Shown here one piece after another: positions 46,691 to 54,828 of a DNA stretch of 64,000 nt; positions within the stretch are counted from its first letter, which is position 1; every line of letters starts with the position of its first letter. The stretch lies in NCBI RefSeq assembly GCF_020400585.1, contig NZ_JAINVF010000020.1, forward strand, positions 62,001-126,000, given 5' to 3'. The position numbers and the translations under genes are program-made. The notes beneath the pieces were generated by a model, which did no database searches, had not been told where the DNA came from, and was given only the letters and a program-made list of their open reading frames with translations. The stretch comes from Streptomyces sp. NK08204 (GTDB lineage Bacteria; Actinomycetota; Actinomycetes; Streptomycetales; Streptomycetaceae).

Positions 46691-46889
46691 GTCTCACACG
46701 GTAGAGGGGTTTGCGTGAGGCCATCTGCCAATTGCGCCGGTGTGTCGCACGATCTGGCTGATATTTCCAGCTTTTTTGCGACCGCTGCGATCAGCGGACC
46801 GTCGGAGCCGCGAATTCAAAGCCCCGAGCGGCGGTCACCGGCCGGTCAATTTCGAACATGTATTCAATTTCCGGGTCGGCGGGAGCCGG

Positions 46890-47513
46890 CTAGCCGGCAT
46901 TCCCCGCGGTGCCCTGCGGATTCCGTTGAGAGCGTGCCCGCCGCCAGCGCGCGAGCAACCCCTCGGGCACCTCTTCCGCCGTGAGCGCAAAGACGAGGTG
47001 GTCGCGCCAGGCGCCGTCAATGTGCAGATAGCGCGGCCGGAGCCCCTCCTCGCGGAATCCGAGTTTCTCCACGACCCGGCGGCTGGGCCTGTTCTCGGGG
47101 CGAATGCAGACCTCGATGCGGTGCAGCCCGACGGTGCGGAAACAGTGGTCCACGACGAGCGCGACGGCCGTCGGCATCACCCCGTGCCCGGCCACCGCTT
47201 CGTCCACCCAGTAGCCGATGTGCCCCGAGCACATCGATCCCCAGGAGATCCCGGCGACCGTCAACTGCCCGACGAGACGCCCCTGGTACTCGATGACGAA
47301 CGGCAGCATCCGGCCCGCGTTGGCCTCGGCGCGCAGGTGCCGCACCATCTGGCGGTAGGTCGGCCGGTGCGTGACCGGCCCGCTCGGCGTGGGCGGCGGA
47401 ATGGTCGCCTCCCAGGGGCGCAGCCAGTCCCGGTTGCGCCGGTTCACCTCGCGCCAGGGCCCCTGGTCGCGCAGCCTTATCGGCCGGAGGACGATGTCTC
47501 CGTCCGCCAGCAC
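46890..47513 (-). CDS. RimJ/RimL-type GNAT acetyltransferase
   Basis: A 207-residue acetyltransferase of the ribosomal-protein alanine acetyltransferase type. Motifs are IVLRPIRLRD, WLRPWEAT, the CoA loop region GYWVDEAVAGHGVMPTAVALVVDH, and ENRPSRRVVEKLGFREEG. The start is taken at GTG 47513; homologues I recall begin with about ten more residues, which here would need a CTG at about 47540 overlapping the preceding stop. The C-terminus is basic and unstructured. Conserved neighbour of the moa/moe genes in actinobacteria. Confidence 0.88.
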   Translation of the reverse strand: MLADGDIVLRPIRLRDQGPWREVNRRNRDWLRPWEATIPPPTPSGPVTHRPTYRQMVRHLRAEANAGRMLPFVIEYQGRLVGQLTVAGISWGSMCSGHIGYWVDEAVAGHGVMPTAVALVVDHCFRTVGLHRIEVCIRPENRPSRRVVEKLGFREEGLRPRYLHIDGAWRDHLVFALTAEEVPEGLLARWRRARSQRNPQGTAGNAG

Positions 47514-47533
47514 GACGGGCCAGGAAGGGCTGT

Positions 47534-48034
47534 TCAGCTCGCACCCCCACTGCTCGGTCCGGGGTGGTCCCCGCCGCGGATCTGGTCGACGGCGTGGACC
47601 AGCAGCGGCTCCAGGACGGCCAGCCCGTCCTTCACCCCGCCGCTGGACCCGGGCAGGTTGACGATCAGCGTCGATCCCGCGACTCCGGCGAGCCCCCGGG
47701 AGAGCGCGGCGGTCGGCACCTTCTCCCGGCCGAAGGCCCGGATGGCCTCCGCCACGCCCGGCACCTCGCGGTCGATCACCTTGCGGGTCGCCTCGGGCGT
47801 GCGGTCGGTGGGCGAGATGCCGGTGCCGCCGGTGGTGACGACGACGTCGTACCCGGCGTCGACGGCGGCGCGCAGGGCCGCCTCCACGGGGTCGCCGTCG
47901 GGCACGACCCGGGGCCCCTCCACGACGAACCCGAAGCGCCGCAGGCCGTCCGCGACCAGGGGGCCGCCCCGGTCCTCGTAGACCCCGGCGGCAGCCCTGT
48001 TGGAGGCGGTGACCACGAGAGCGCGGTAGCTCAT
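47534..48034 (-). CDS. mog: Molybdopterin adenylyltransferase-like (MogA/MoaB)
   Basis: A 166-residue MoCF-biosynthesis fold protein that adenylylates molybdopterin before metal insertion. Motifs are ALVVTASNRAAAGVYEDRGG, the nucleotide loop VVTTGGTGISPTDRTPEAT, and NLPGSSGGVKDGL. The ATG overlaps the moaC stop (ATGA). Part of the moeA-moaC-mog run. Confidence 0.92.
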   Translation of the reverse strand: MSYRALVVTASNRAAAGVYEDRGGPLVADGLRRFGFVVEGPRVVPDGDPVEAALRAAVDAGYDVVVTTGGTGISPTDRTPEATRKVIDREVPGVAEAIRAFGREKVPTAALSRGLAGVAGSTLIVNLPGSSGGVKDGLAVLEPLLVHAVDQIRGGDHPGPSSGGAS

Positions 48035-48543
48035 GACCGGCTCCAGTCGCCCGACTTGCCGCCCGTCTTCTCCTCCACCCGTACGTCGGTGATGACCGCT
48101 CCCTTGTCGACCGCCTTGACCATGTCGACCACGGTGAGTGCGGCGACCGTCACCGCGGTGAGGGCCTCCATCTCGACGCCCGTCCGGTCCGTCGTCTTCA
48201 CGGTGGCCTGGATCTCCACGGCGTCGTCCGTGACCGTCAGGTCCAGTTTCACACCGGACACCGACAACGGGTGGCACAGCGGGATCAGGTCCGGGGTGCG
48301 CTTGGCGCCCATGATGCCCGCGATACGCGCGGTGGCCAGGGCGTCGCCCTTGGGTACCCCCTCGCCGCGCAGCAGCTCGACCACGCGGGGCGAGACGAGG
48401 ACCCGGCCGCCGGCGCGGGCGGTGCGCGCGGTCACGTCCTTCCCGGACACGTCGACCATGCGGGCCGCGCCCGCCTCGTCGATGTGCGTCAGCCGTTGCT
48501 GCACAGGGGATCCGGGGGTCTCCCCCCGGAGAGGCTCAGTCAT
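48031..48543 (-). CDS. moaC: Cyclic pyranopterin monophosphate synthase
   Basis: MoaC converts the MoaA product into cyclic pyranopterin monophosphate. The 170-residue protein has THIDEAGAARMVDVSGK near the N-terminus, the active-site KRTPDLIPLCHPL and GVEMEALTAV motifs, and catalytic Lys in VKAVDKG. ATG 48543. Separated from moeA by a 230-base spacer rich in GTGCATGTG-type repeats. Confidence 0.95.
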   Translation of the reverse strand: MTEPLRGETPGSPVQQRLTHIDEAGAARMVDVSGKDVTARTARAGGRVLVSPRVVELLRGEGVPKGDALATARIAGIMGAKRTPDLIPLCHPLSVSGVKLDLTVTDDAVEIQATVKTTDRTGVEMEALTAVTVAALTVVDMVKAVDKGAVITDVRVEEKTGGKSGDWSRS

Positions 48544-48679
48544 GGTGTGGCGCTCCCGGTCCGGGCCCGTTGCAGTGCGGTGCACAGGCCTGTCTGTGCG
48601 CGACACGGTACCGCCAAGCCGGCGCGCGCACCGGACCAGGACCGGCCGGGCGGACGGGGCACGCGCGCCTGCGTGCGGC

Positions 48680-48761
48680 GCGGTGCCCGCGGTGCATGTG
48701 GTGCGGTGCATGTGGTGCATGTGGTGCGGTGCCCGCAGTGCACGTGGTGCTGTGGTGCATG
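48680..48761. repeat. Low-complexity GTGCATGTG/GTGCGGTGC repeat between moeA and moaC
   Basis: The spacer 48544-48773 contains iterated GGTGCATGTGGTGC, CGGTGCCCGC and GTGGTGC elements, densest at 48680-48761. It is open in several frames, giving His/Thr/Cys-rich low-complexity translations that I do not consider genes. No stem-loop or promoter is recognisable. Confidence 0.75.
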
Positions 48762-48773
48762 ACGCGTGCGGGG

Positions 48774-50096
48774 TCAGCCGAGGAGTACGACCTCCACCTC
48801 GGTGCCGGGCTCGACGCACTCCACGTCCTCCGGGACCACGATCAGCGCGTCGGCGTGCGCCAGCGCCGCGATCAGATGGGAGCCGGCGCCGCCCACGGGG
48901 GTCACCTCCCCGTCGGCGTACCTGCCGCGCAGGAACTGCCGACGCCCCTTGGGCGAGCGAAGCGCCTCGTCGGCCCTGAGAGCGGCTCGCACGCGGGGCC
49001 GGTGGACGTCCTCCAGGCCCATCATGGCGCGGATCGCGGGGCGGACGAACAGCTCGAAGGAGACGTACGACGACACCGGGTTGCCGGGCAGGGCCAGCAG
49101 CGGCGTGTGGTCGGGGCCGATGGAGCCGAAGCCCTGGGGCTTGCCGGGCTGCATGGCGACCTTGCGGAAGTCGATGCCGCTGCCCGCCTCGTCCTCGTCA
49201 CCGACGTACGCCAGCGCCTCCTTGACGACGTCGTACGCGCCGACGCTGACCCCACCCGAGGTCACCAACAGGTCGGCGCGGACCAGCTGGTCGTCGATGG
49301 TGGAGCGCAGGATGTCGGCGTCGTCGGCGACGGCACCGACCCGGTAGGCGATGGCGCCCGCGTCCCGCGCGGCGGCGGTGAGCGCGAAGCTGTTGGAGTC
49401 GTAGATCTGTCCACCCGCCAGTTCCTCGCCGGGCGGGACGAGTTCGCTGCCGGTGGACACGACGACCACGCGCGGGCGCGGGCGCACGCGTACCGTGCCG
49501 CGGCCGATCGCGGCGAGCAGCGCGATCTGCGGCGGGCCGAGGACCGTCCCGGCCTCCAGGGCGAGGTCTCCGGCCTTCACGTCGCTGCCCTTCGCGCGCA
49601 CGTGCGCGCGTGCCTCGGCGGGGCGGTGCACCCGTACGTGCCCCGCGGCGCCCCCGGGGGCCAGGCTGCGTGCCCGCATCCCGCTGACCGGGCCCTCGCC
49701 GAGCCCGCCGTCGGTCCACTCGACGGGGACGACGGCCTCGGCGCCGGGCGGCAGCGGCGCGCCGGTCATGATCCGGGCGGCCTGCCCGGGGCCGACCCGG
49801 ACCAGGTCGGCCGCGCCCGCCGCGACGTCCCCGACGACCTCCAGGACGGCCGGGAACTCCTCACCGGCGCCGGCGACGTCCGCGACCCGCACCGCGTACC
49901 CGTCCATCGAGCTGTTGTCGAACGGCGGCAGGGAGACCGGCACCGTGACGTCGTCGACCAGGACACAGCCCTGGGCGTCGAGCAGTTGCAGCTCGATCGG
50001 GTCGAGGGGGCGGACGGTGGAGAGGATGTCCTCCAGGTGCTCGTCCACCGACCACAGGTGGTCCGGGCCGGCGGGGCGGGTCGCGGCGCTGCTCAA
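48774..50096 (-). CDS. moeA: Molybdopterin molybdotransferase/gephyrin-like Glp
   Basis: A 440-residue MoeA-fold protein. The PPFDNSSMDGYAVR motif near residue 60, IMTGAPLPPGA, the MoCF loop LLVTSGGVSVGAYDVV and LPGNPVSSYVSFEL are all present. MoeA inserts molybdate into adenylylated molybdopterin. In actinobacteria a MoeA paralogue (Glp) also works in cell division with GlpR/SepX, and the sepX-type gene nearby makes that role plausible here. The start is TTG 50096, overlapping the galU stop (TTGA), with GAGGAG upstream. Confidence 0.93.
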   Translation of the reverse strand: MSSAATRPAGPDHLWSVDEHLEDILSTVRPLDPIELQLLDAQGCVLVDDVTVPVSLPPFDNSSMDGYAVRVADVAGAGEEFPAVLEVVGDVAAGAADLVRVGPGQAARIMTGAPLPPGAEAVVPVEWTDGGLGEGPVSGMRARSLAPGGAAGHVRVHRPAEARAHVRAKGSDVKAGDLALEAGTVLGPPQIALLAAIGRGTVRVRPRPRVVVVSTGSELVPPGEELAGGQIYDSNSFALTAAARDAGAIAYRVGAVADDADILRSTIDDQLVRADLLVTSGGVSVGAYDVVKEALAYVGDEDEAGSGIDFRKVAMQPGKPQGFGSIGPDHTPLLALPGNPVSSYVSFELFVRPAIRAMMGLEDVHRPRVRAALRADEALRSPKGRRQFLRGRYADGEVTPVGGAGSHLIAALAHADALIVVPEDVECVEPGTEVEVVLLG

Positions 50097-51004
50097 CGTT
50101 GCTGCATCTCCTCGGCTACGTAACTGCGAAGCCAGGTCCGGAAGTCCGGGCCCAGGTCTTCACGTTCGCACGCGAGTCTGACAATGGCACGCAGATAGTC
50201 GCCACGGTCGCCGGTGTCGTAGCGGCGGCCCTTGAAGACGACGCCGTGCACCGGACCGCCGACCTTCTCGTCCTGAGCGAGCTGCTGGAGCGCGTCGGTG
50301 AGCTGGATCTCGCCGCCGCGGCCCGGCTCGGTGGTGCGCAGTATGTCGAAGATGTGGGGGTCGAGGACGTAGCGGCCGATGATCGCGTAGTTCGAGGGGG
50401 CGTCGGCCGGGTCCGGCTTCTCCACCAGGCCGGTCACCTTGACGACATCACCGTCGGCGGTGGCCTCCACGGCCGCGCAGCCGTAGAGGTGGATCTGCTC
50501 GGGAGCCACCTCCATGAGGGCGACCACACTGCCGCCGCTGCGCTCCTGTACCTCGATCATGCGCTGGAGCAGTGGGTCGCGCGGGTCGATCAGGTCGTCA
50601 CCGAGGAGCACGGCGAAGGGCTCATGGCCGACGTGCGGGGCGGCGCAGAGCACGGCGTGGCCGAGGCCCCTGGGGTCGCCCTGGCGCACGTAGTGCATGG
50701 TGGCGAGATCGCTGGACTCCTGCACCTTGGCGAGGCGTTCGGCGTCGCCCTTCTTCTCGAGCGCCGATTCGAGCTCGTAGTTGCGGTCGAAGTGGTCCTC
50801 GAGAGGGCGCTTGTTGCGTCCGGTGATCATGAGAACGTCGTCGAGCCCCGCCGACACGGCCTCCTCGACCACGTACTGGATCGCGGGCTTGTCCACGACC
50901 GGCAGCATCTCCTTGGGAGTGGCTTTGGTGGCCGGCAGGAACCGGGTACCGAGCCCTGCTGCGGGGATGACAGCCTTGCTGATCCTGGGGTGCGACTGAG
51001 TCAT
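50093..51004 (-). CDS. galU: UTP-glucose-1-phosphate uridylyltransferase
   Basis: Makes UDP-glucose from UTP and glucose-1-phosphate. The 303-residue protein has the nucleotidyltransferase signature AVIPAAGLGTRFLPATKATPK, catalytic VVDKPAIQYVVEEAV, FAVLLGDDLI, GLVEKP and a C-terminal KGRRYDTGDRGDYLRA. ATG 51004. First gene of galU-moeA, coupled by a four-base overlap, and divergent from fthC. It feeds the Leloir pathway encoded at the left end of the window. Confidence 0.95.
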   Translation of the reverse strand: MTQSHPRISKAVIPAAGLGTRFLPATKATPKEMLPVVDKPAIQYVVEEAVSAGLDDVLMITGRNKRPLEDHFDRNYELESALEKKGDAERLAKVQESSDLATMHYVRQGDPRGLGHAVLCAAPHVGHEPFAVLLGDDLIDPRDPLLQRMIEVQERSGGSVVALMEVAPEQIHLYGCAAVEATADGDVVKVTGLVEKPDPADAPSNYAIIGRYVLDPHIFDILRTTEPGRGGEIQLTDALQQLAQDEKVGGPVHGVVFKGRRYDTGDRGDYLRAIVRLACEREDLGPDFRTWLRSYVAEEMQQR

Positions 51005-51075
51005 GCCCGCAACCTTATCCGGTGCCTTTGTGGGGATTCTGTGGCTCCGGGCAGTGAGCGCTGTGTGAGCACAAA

Positions 51076-51720
51076 GTGAGAAGGATGCGAGAACGACCTG
51101 TGGAACACGTCGGACGTACGGCCGAGCCTGACAAGCGAATGTTGCGGCGGGAGCTCCTCGCGGTGAGGAACAGGTTGACGGAGGATGTCGTCCGGGAAGC
51201 GGGCGAAACGCTGGCGGTACGGGCCCTGGAACTGCCCGAGCTGGCGCGGGCGCGCACGGTGGCGGCGTACGTCTCCGTGGGCAGCGAGCCGGGCACACGT
51301 GCCCTGCTGGACGCGCTGCGCGCGCAGGGCGTCCGTGTGCTGCTCCCCGCGCTCCTGCCCGACAACGACCTGGACTGGGGCGAGTACACCGGCCCGGACT
51401 CCCTCGCGAGGGTTCAACACGGCGGGAAGATGGCGCTGTTCGAGCCCTCGGGGGAGCGCCTCGGCCCGGACGCGGTGACGTCGGCCGACGCGGTCCTGCT
51501 GCCGGGGCTCGCGGTGGACGAGCGCGGGATGCGCCTGGGGCGCGGGGGCGGGTCGTACGACCGCGTCCTGGCCCGCCTGGAGCGCGCGGGCGCCCACCCG
51601 GCCCTCGTGGTGCTCCTGTACGACACCGAGGTCGTCGCGCGGGTCCCCGCGGAGGCGCACGACCGGCCGGTGCAGGCGGTGGTGACGCCCTCGGGCGTGC
51701 GCCGCTTCCCGCGCGCCTGA
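51076..51720 (+). CDS. 5-formyltetrahydrofolate cyclo-ligase
   Basis: Converts 5-formyl-THF to 5,10-methenyl-THF using ATP. About 205-214 residues, with the N-terminal DKRMLRRELLAVRNRL and the family signature GLAVDERGMRLGRGGGSYDRVL. The start is uncertain: GTG 51076, ATG 51085 and GTG 51103 are all in frame and none has a convincing ribosome site. Divergent from galU with 71 bases between. Confidence 0.9.
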   Translation: MRRMRERPVEHVGRTAEPDKRMLRRELLAVRNRLTEDVVREAGETLAVRALELPELARARTVAAYVSVGSEPGTRALLDALRAQGVRVLLPALLPDNDLDWGEYTGPDSLARVQHGGKMALFEPSGERLGPDAVTSADAVLLPGLAVDERGMRLGRGGGSYDRVLARLERAGAHPALVVLLYDTEVVARVPAEAHDRPVQAVVTPSGVRRFPRA

Positions 51721-51744
51721 CGCCCGTACGAGCCCCACATGCGA

Positions 51745-51778
51745 AAACGGCCCTCCACACGCGCGTGGAGGGCCGTTT
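51745..51778. terminator. Bidirectional hairpin terminator
   Basis: A perfect 14-bp stem (AAACGGCCCTCCAC / GTGGAGGGCCGTTT) with a six-base loop between the convergent cyclo-ligase and penicillin acylase genes. Both flanks are A/T rich, giving a short U-run on either transcript. Confidence 0.9.
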
Positions 51779-51802
51779 CGTGTGCTGCGTGCCGTCAATG
51801 GG

Positions 51803-54616
51803 TCACGGCTTGAGGACGAGCGTGTCGCTCGTGCTGTCGTCGACCGCCTTGCCCGAGAAGGACCAGGACAGCAGCTCGCCCTTGGCCCACTTGCTCGTCT
51901 GGTCGGTGTAGTGGGCGCTGTAGGCGTGCCCGGAGGCTCCGGTCAGGTTGATCCACTTGGACTTGTCGAAGTCCTTGAGGTTCACCACCATCCGCATGGA
52001 GGGCACCCAGACGACGTTGTAGCCGCCGGCCGCGTTCCAGCCGCTCGCGTTGACCGTGGCCTCGCCGCCGCTGAGCTTCCAGGGGCCGCGGTTGAGCACG
52101 TACTGGAGGACCTTGGGTCCTTCGGTGCCCAGCGTCTGGTTCTTCAGGAACAGCCGGTGCAGCCGGCCCCAGCTCCAGCTGTCGATGTCCTTGCCGAGCT
52201 TGGCGGTCAGCTCCCAGCGGGCGTCGATCATGGCGCGGGCGAGCAGCTCGTCCCGGTTGTCCGCCGCGGGGCGCGTGCCCGACTTGGGCGTCTTCCACCA
52301 TTCGCTGTTCGGCTTGTCCATCAGGGTGCGCACGACCTCGAACCAGCGGTCGCCGCCGTCCGGCTGCGCCTGGTCCGCGTCGCGCTCGCCGCACTCGCGC
52401 ACCTTGCTGTCGTCGTCCACCGGACCGGTGCTGTCGATCTTGTGGACCCACAGGCACTGTCCCTTGACGCGCAGCTCCTTGGGGAGCTTGTTCCCGAAGG
52501 CGAGCTTCAGGACGTTGCGCCAGACGGCGTTGAAGTAGGCAGCCGCCGCGGAGTCGGCGTCCTGGGTGTAGTCCCAGCCTTCCAGCAGCTTCTGCGCCTG
52601 GCGCACGTCACCGTCGGCCAGGTTGATCTTCAGCAGCTTGGGCACCAGGAGCTTGGCGATCTCACTGCTGTTGTCCAGCTGCATCTGGCGCATGTCCTCG
52701 GGGGAGATCTTGCCGCCGTCCTTGATCTTGGACTCGATCAGGTCGGTGATGCGCTGGCTGCGGGTGCCGTAGCCCCAGTCGGTGGTCAGCGTGTACGGGT
52801 ACCTGGCCTTGTCGACCACGGCCTGGTTGGCGGTGACGATGTAGCCGCGCTCGGGGTTGTACTCGTAGGGCAGCTCGTCCTGCTTGACGAAGCCGGTCCA
52901 GCGGTACTTCGGGTCCCAGCCCGGGGCCGGGATCGAGCCGTCGTGGGCCGCGGTGCGGGTCGGGATCTTGCCGGGCAGCGTGTAGCCGATGTCGTTCTTG
53001 GTGTCGGCGTAGATCAGGTTCTGCGAGGGCACGTCGAACAGGGCGGCTGCCTTGCGGAAGTCGCTCCAGTCGGCCGCCCTGTCGAGGGCGAACACGGCGT
53101 CCATGGAGGTGCCCGGGTCGAGCGCGGTCCACCTCAGGGCGATGCCGTAACCGTCGCCGCGGTCGGGAGCGGCGGTGTTGACCGTGGCCTTCTTGCCGAC
53201 CTGGACGAGTTCGTCGTCACGGTCGGACAGCAGCGGCATCCCGTCCTCGGTCTGGCGGACGACGATCGTCTTGGACTCGCCGCCGGCGACCTCGATGGTC
53301 TCCTCGCGGGTCTTGAAGGGCCGGACCTTGCCGTCGTACAGGTAACCGTTCGTGGTCACCTTCTCCAGGTACAGGTCGGTGACGTCGACCCCGGAGTTGG
53401 TCATGCCCCAGGCGATGTCCGCGTTGTGGCCGATGATCACACCGGGCATGCCGGCGAACGTGTAGCCCGTGACGTCGTACCGGCACGTGCTGGAGACGGT
53501 CCGGCAGTGCAGGCCCATCTGGTACCAGACGCCCGGCAGCGAAGCCGACAGGTGCGGGTCGTTGGCGAGCAGCGGCTTGCCGTTGATGGTGTACTTCCCG
53601 CCCACGACCCAGGAATTGGAGCCGATGCCCTGACCGTTCACGCCGACGGCCGTGGGGACGTCGTCCAGGACCTTGTAGAGGCCTCCCAGCTGGCTCGTGA
53701 GGGCCGAACCGGCCGCCGGCGAGGAGGCGGAGCCCGTCACGCCCGCCGGGGTCTGGGTACCGACCGTGCCCGCCGGGGTCTGGGTACCGACCGTGCCCGT
53801 CGTGGTCCCGGAACCGCCCGTGCCGCCGCCCTGCTGGAAGGACCCGGTCAGCTGGTTGTACTGGCCCTCCTGCACGATCGGCTTGTTGCGGCCGTAGGGG
53901 TACTGCGGGTACAGGTCCTGGATCTGCTGCGGGCCGAGGCGGCTGGTCATCAGGGCGCGGTCGATCTCGTCCTGCATGTTGCCGCGCAGGTCCCAGGCCA
54001 TCGCCTTCAGCCAGGAGACGGAGTCGACCGGGGTCCACTTCTCGGGCTTGTAGTCGTTGGTGAAGCCTAGGGCCGCGTACTCCAGGGAGATGTCCTTGCC
54101 GTCCTTGCCCTGAAGGTAGGCGTTGACTCCCTTGGCGTACGCGTCGAGGTACTTCTTCGTGGTGGCCGACAGCTTGGTGTCGTACTCCCGCTTGGCGATC
54201 CGGTCCCAGCCGAGCGTGCGCAGGAACTCGTCGTTCTTGACCTGGTCCTTGCCGAACATCTCCGACAGGCGGCCGGAGGTCATGTGCCGGCGCACGTCCA
54301 TCTCGTAGAACCGGTCCTGCGCCTGGACGAAGCCCTGCGCCATGAACAGGTCCTCCTCGGAGGAGGCGTAGATCTGCGGGATGCCGTTGCCGTCCCGCTT
54401 GACGTCGACGGGCCCGGACAGGCCGTCGAGCGTGATCGAACCCTTGGTCTGCGGGAAGGAGGCGCGGACGGTGCTGACGGACCAGTAGGCCCCGCCGGTG
54501 ATGCCCGCGACGACGGCCAGCACCAGTACGAGCACGATAAGTCGGGCTTTGCGCCCCTTCTTCCTGCCGGACTTGCCGGGCTTGTCACCCGTTGTGGCGG
54601 TGGTGTTGGGGGGCAT
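51803..54616 (-). CDS. Penicillin acylase family protein (S45 Ntn-hydrolase)
   Basis: A 937-residue secreted or membrane-anchored N-terminal-nucleophile amidohydrolase. One N-terminal helix (ARLIVLVLVLAVVAGITGGAY, about 25-45), an alpha-chain region beginning with VDVKRDGNGIPQIYA, and the autoproteolysis site GIGSNSWVV with Ser333 as new N-terminal nucleophile of the beta chain. Family substrates include penicillins, acyl-homoserine lactones and other acyl amides; the real one is unknown. Residues about 275-292 are a tandem GTVGTQTPA duplication. ATG 54616 follows AAGGACAG. Confidence 0.92.
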   Translation of the reverse strand: MPPNTTATTGDKPGKSGRKKGRKARLIVLVLVLAVVAGITGGAYWSVSTVRASFPQTKGSITLDGLSGPVDVKRDGNGIPQIYASSEEDLFMAQGFVQAQDRFYEMDVRRHMTSGRLSEMFGKDQVKNDEFLRTLGWDRIAKREYDTKLSATTKKYLDAYAKGVNAYLQGKDGKDISLEYAALGFTNDYKPEKWTPVDSVSWLKAMAWDLRGNMQDEIDRALMTSRLGPQQIQDLYPQYPYGRNKPIVQEGQYNQLTGSFQQGGGTGGSGTTTGTVGTQTPAGTVGTQTPAGVTGSASSPAAGSALTSQLGGLYKVLDDVPTAVGVNGQGIGSNSWVVGGKYTINGKPLLANDPHLSASLPGVWYQMGLHCRTVSSTCRYDVTGYTFAGMPGVIIGHNADIAWGMTNSGVDVTDLYLEKVTTNGYLYDGKVRPFKTREETIEVAGGESKTIVVRQTEDGMPLLSDRDDELVQVGKKATVNTAAPDRGDGYGIALRWTALDPGTSMDAVFALDRAADWSDFRKAAALFDVPSQNLIYADTKNDIGYTLPGKIPTRTAAHDGSIPAPGWDPKYRWTGFVKQDELPYEYNPERGYIVTANQAVVDKARYPYTLTTDWGYGTRSQRITDLIESKIKDGGKISPEDMRQMQLDNSSEIAKLLVPKLLKINLADGDVRQAQKLLEGWDYTQDADSAAAAYFNAVWRNVLKLAFGNKLPKELRVKGQCLWVHKIDSTGPVDDDSKVRECGERDADQAQPDGGDRWFEVVRTLMDKPNSEWWKTPKSGTRPAADNRDELLARAMIDARWELTAKLGKDIDSWSWGRLHRLFLKNQTLGTEGPKVLQYVLNRGPWKLSGGEATVNASGWNAAGGYNVVWVPSMRMVVNLKDFDKSKWINLTGASGHAYSAHYTDQTSKWAKGELLSWSFSGKAVDDSTSDTLVLKP
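53741..53794 (-). repeat. 27-base exact tandem duplication in penicillin acylase gene
   Basis: Two adjacent identical units, 53741-53767 and 53768-53794, in frame and coding GTVGTQTPA twice. They lie before the predicted Ser333 cleavage point, in the low-complexity part likely to be the spacer. Confidence 0.92.
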
Positions 54617-54828
54617 CGCTGTCCTTGCTGTCCTAACGCGAGCGGCAGGTCGGGCTGTGACTTCGAATGAGCGCTGGAGCAACCATAGGCGCAGGGCCCT
54701 GTGCCGCTTGACGCGGAGTCGGGAACCAGCGTGTACGAGCGTTCGATCCTGCCCCGAAGAGCGTCAAGAAATCGTCAAGAGTTAGGTAAGGTAACGAAGT
54801 ACCGCAGATCTCAGGGGAGGAAACGCCG

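Noticed and set aside
48536..48760. Short ORFs coding His/Thr/Cys/Pro repeats upstream of moaC
   Set aside because: They come from the GTGCATGTG tract, are open in several frames, lack ribosome sites and have no coding-like codon pattern.
54782..54798. TTAGGTAAGGTAAC as an iron-regulator (DmdR/IdeR) box before the antiporter gene
   Set aside because: Only the left half matches the iron-box consensus; the dyad is missing, and the sequence may simply be the -10 region (TAAGGT).
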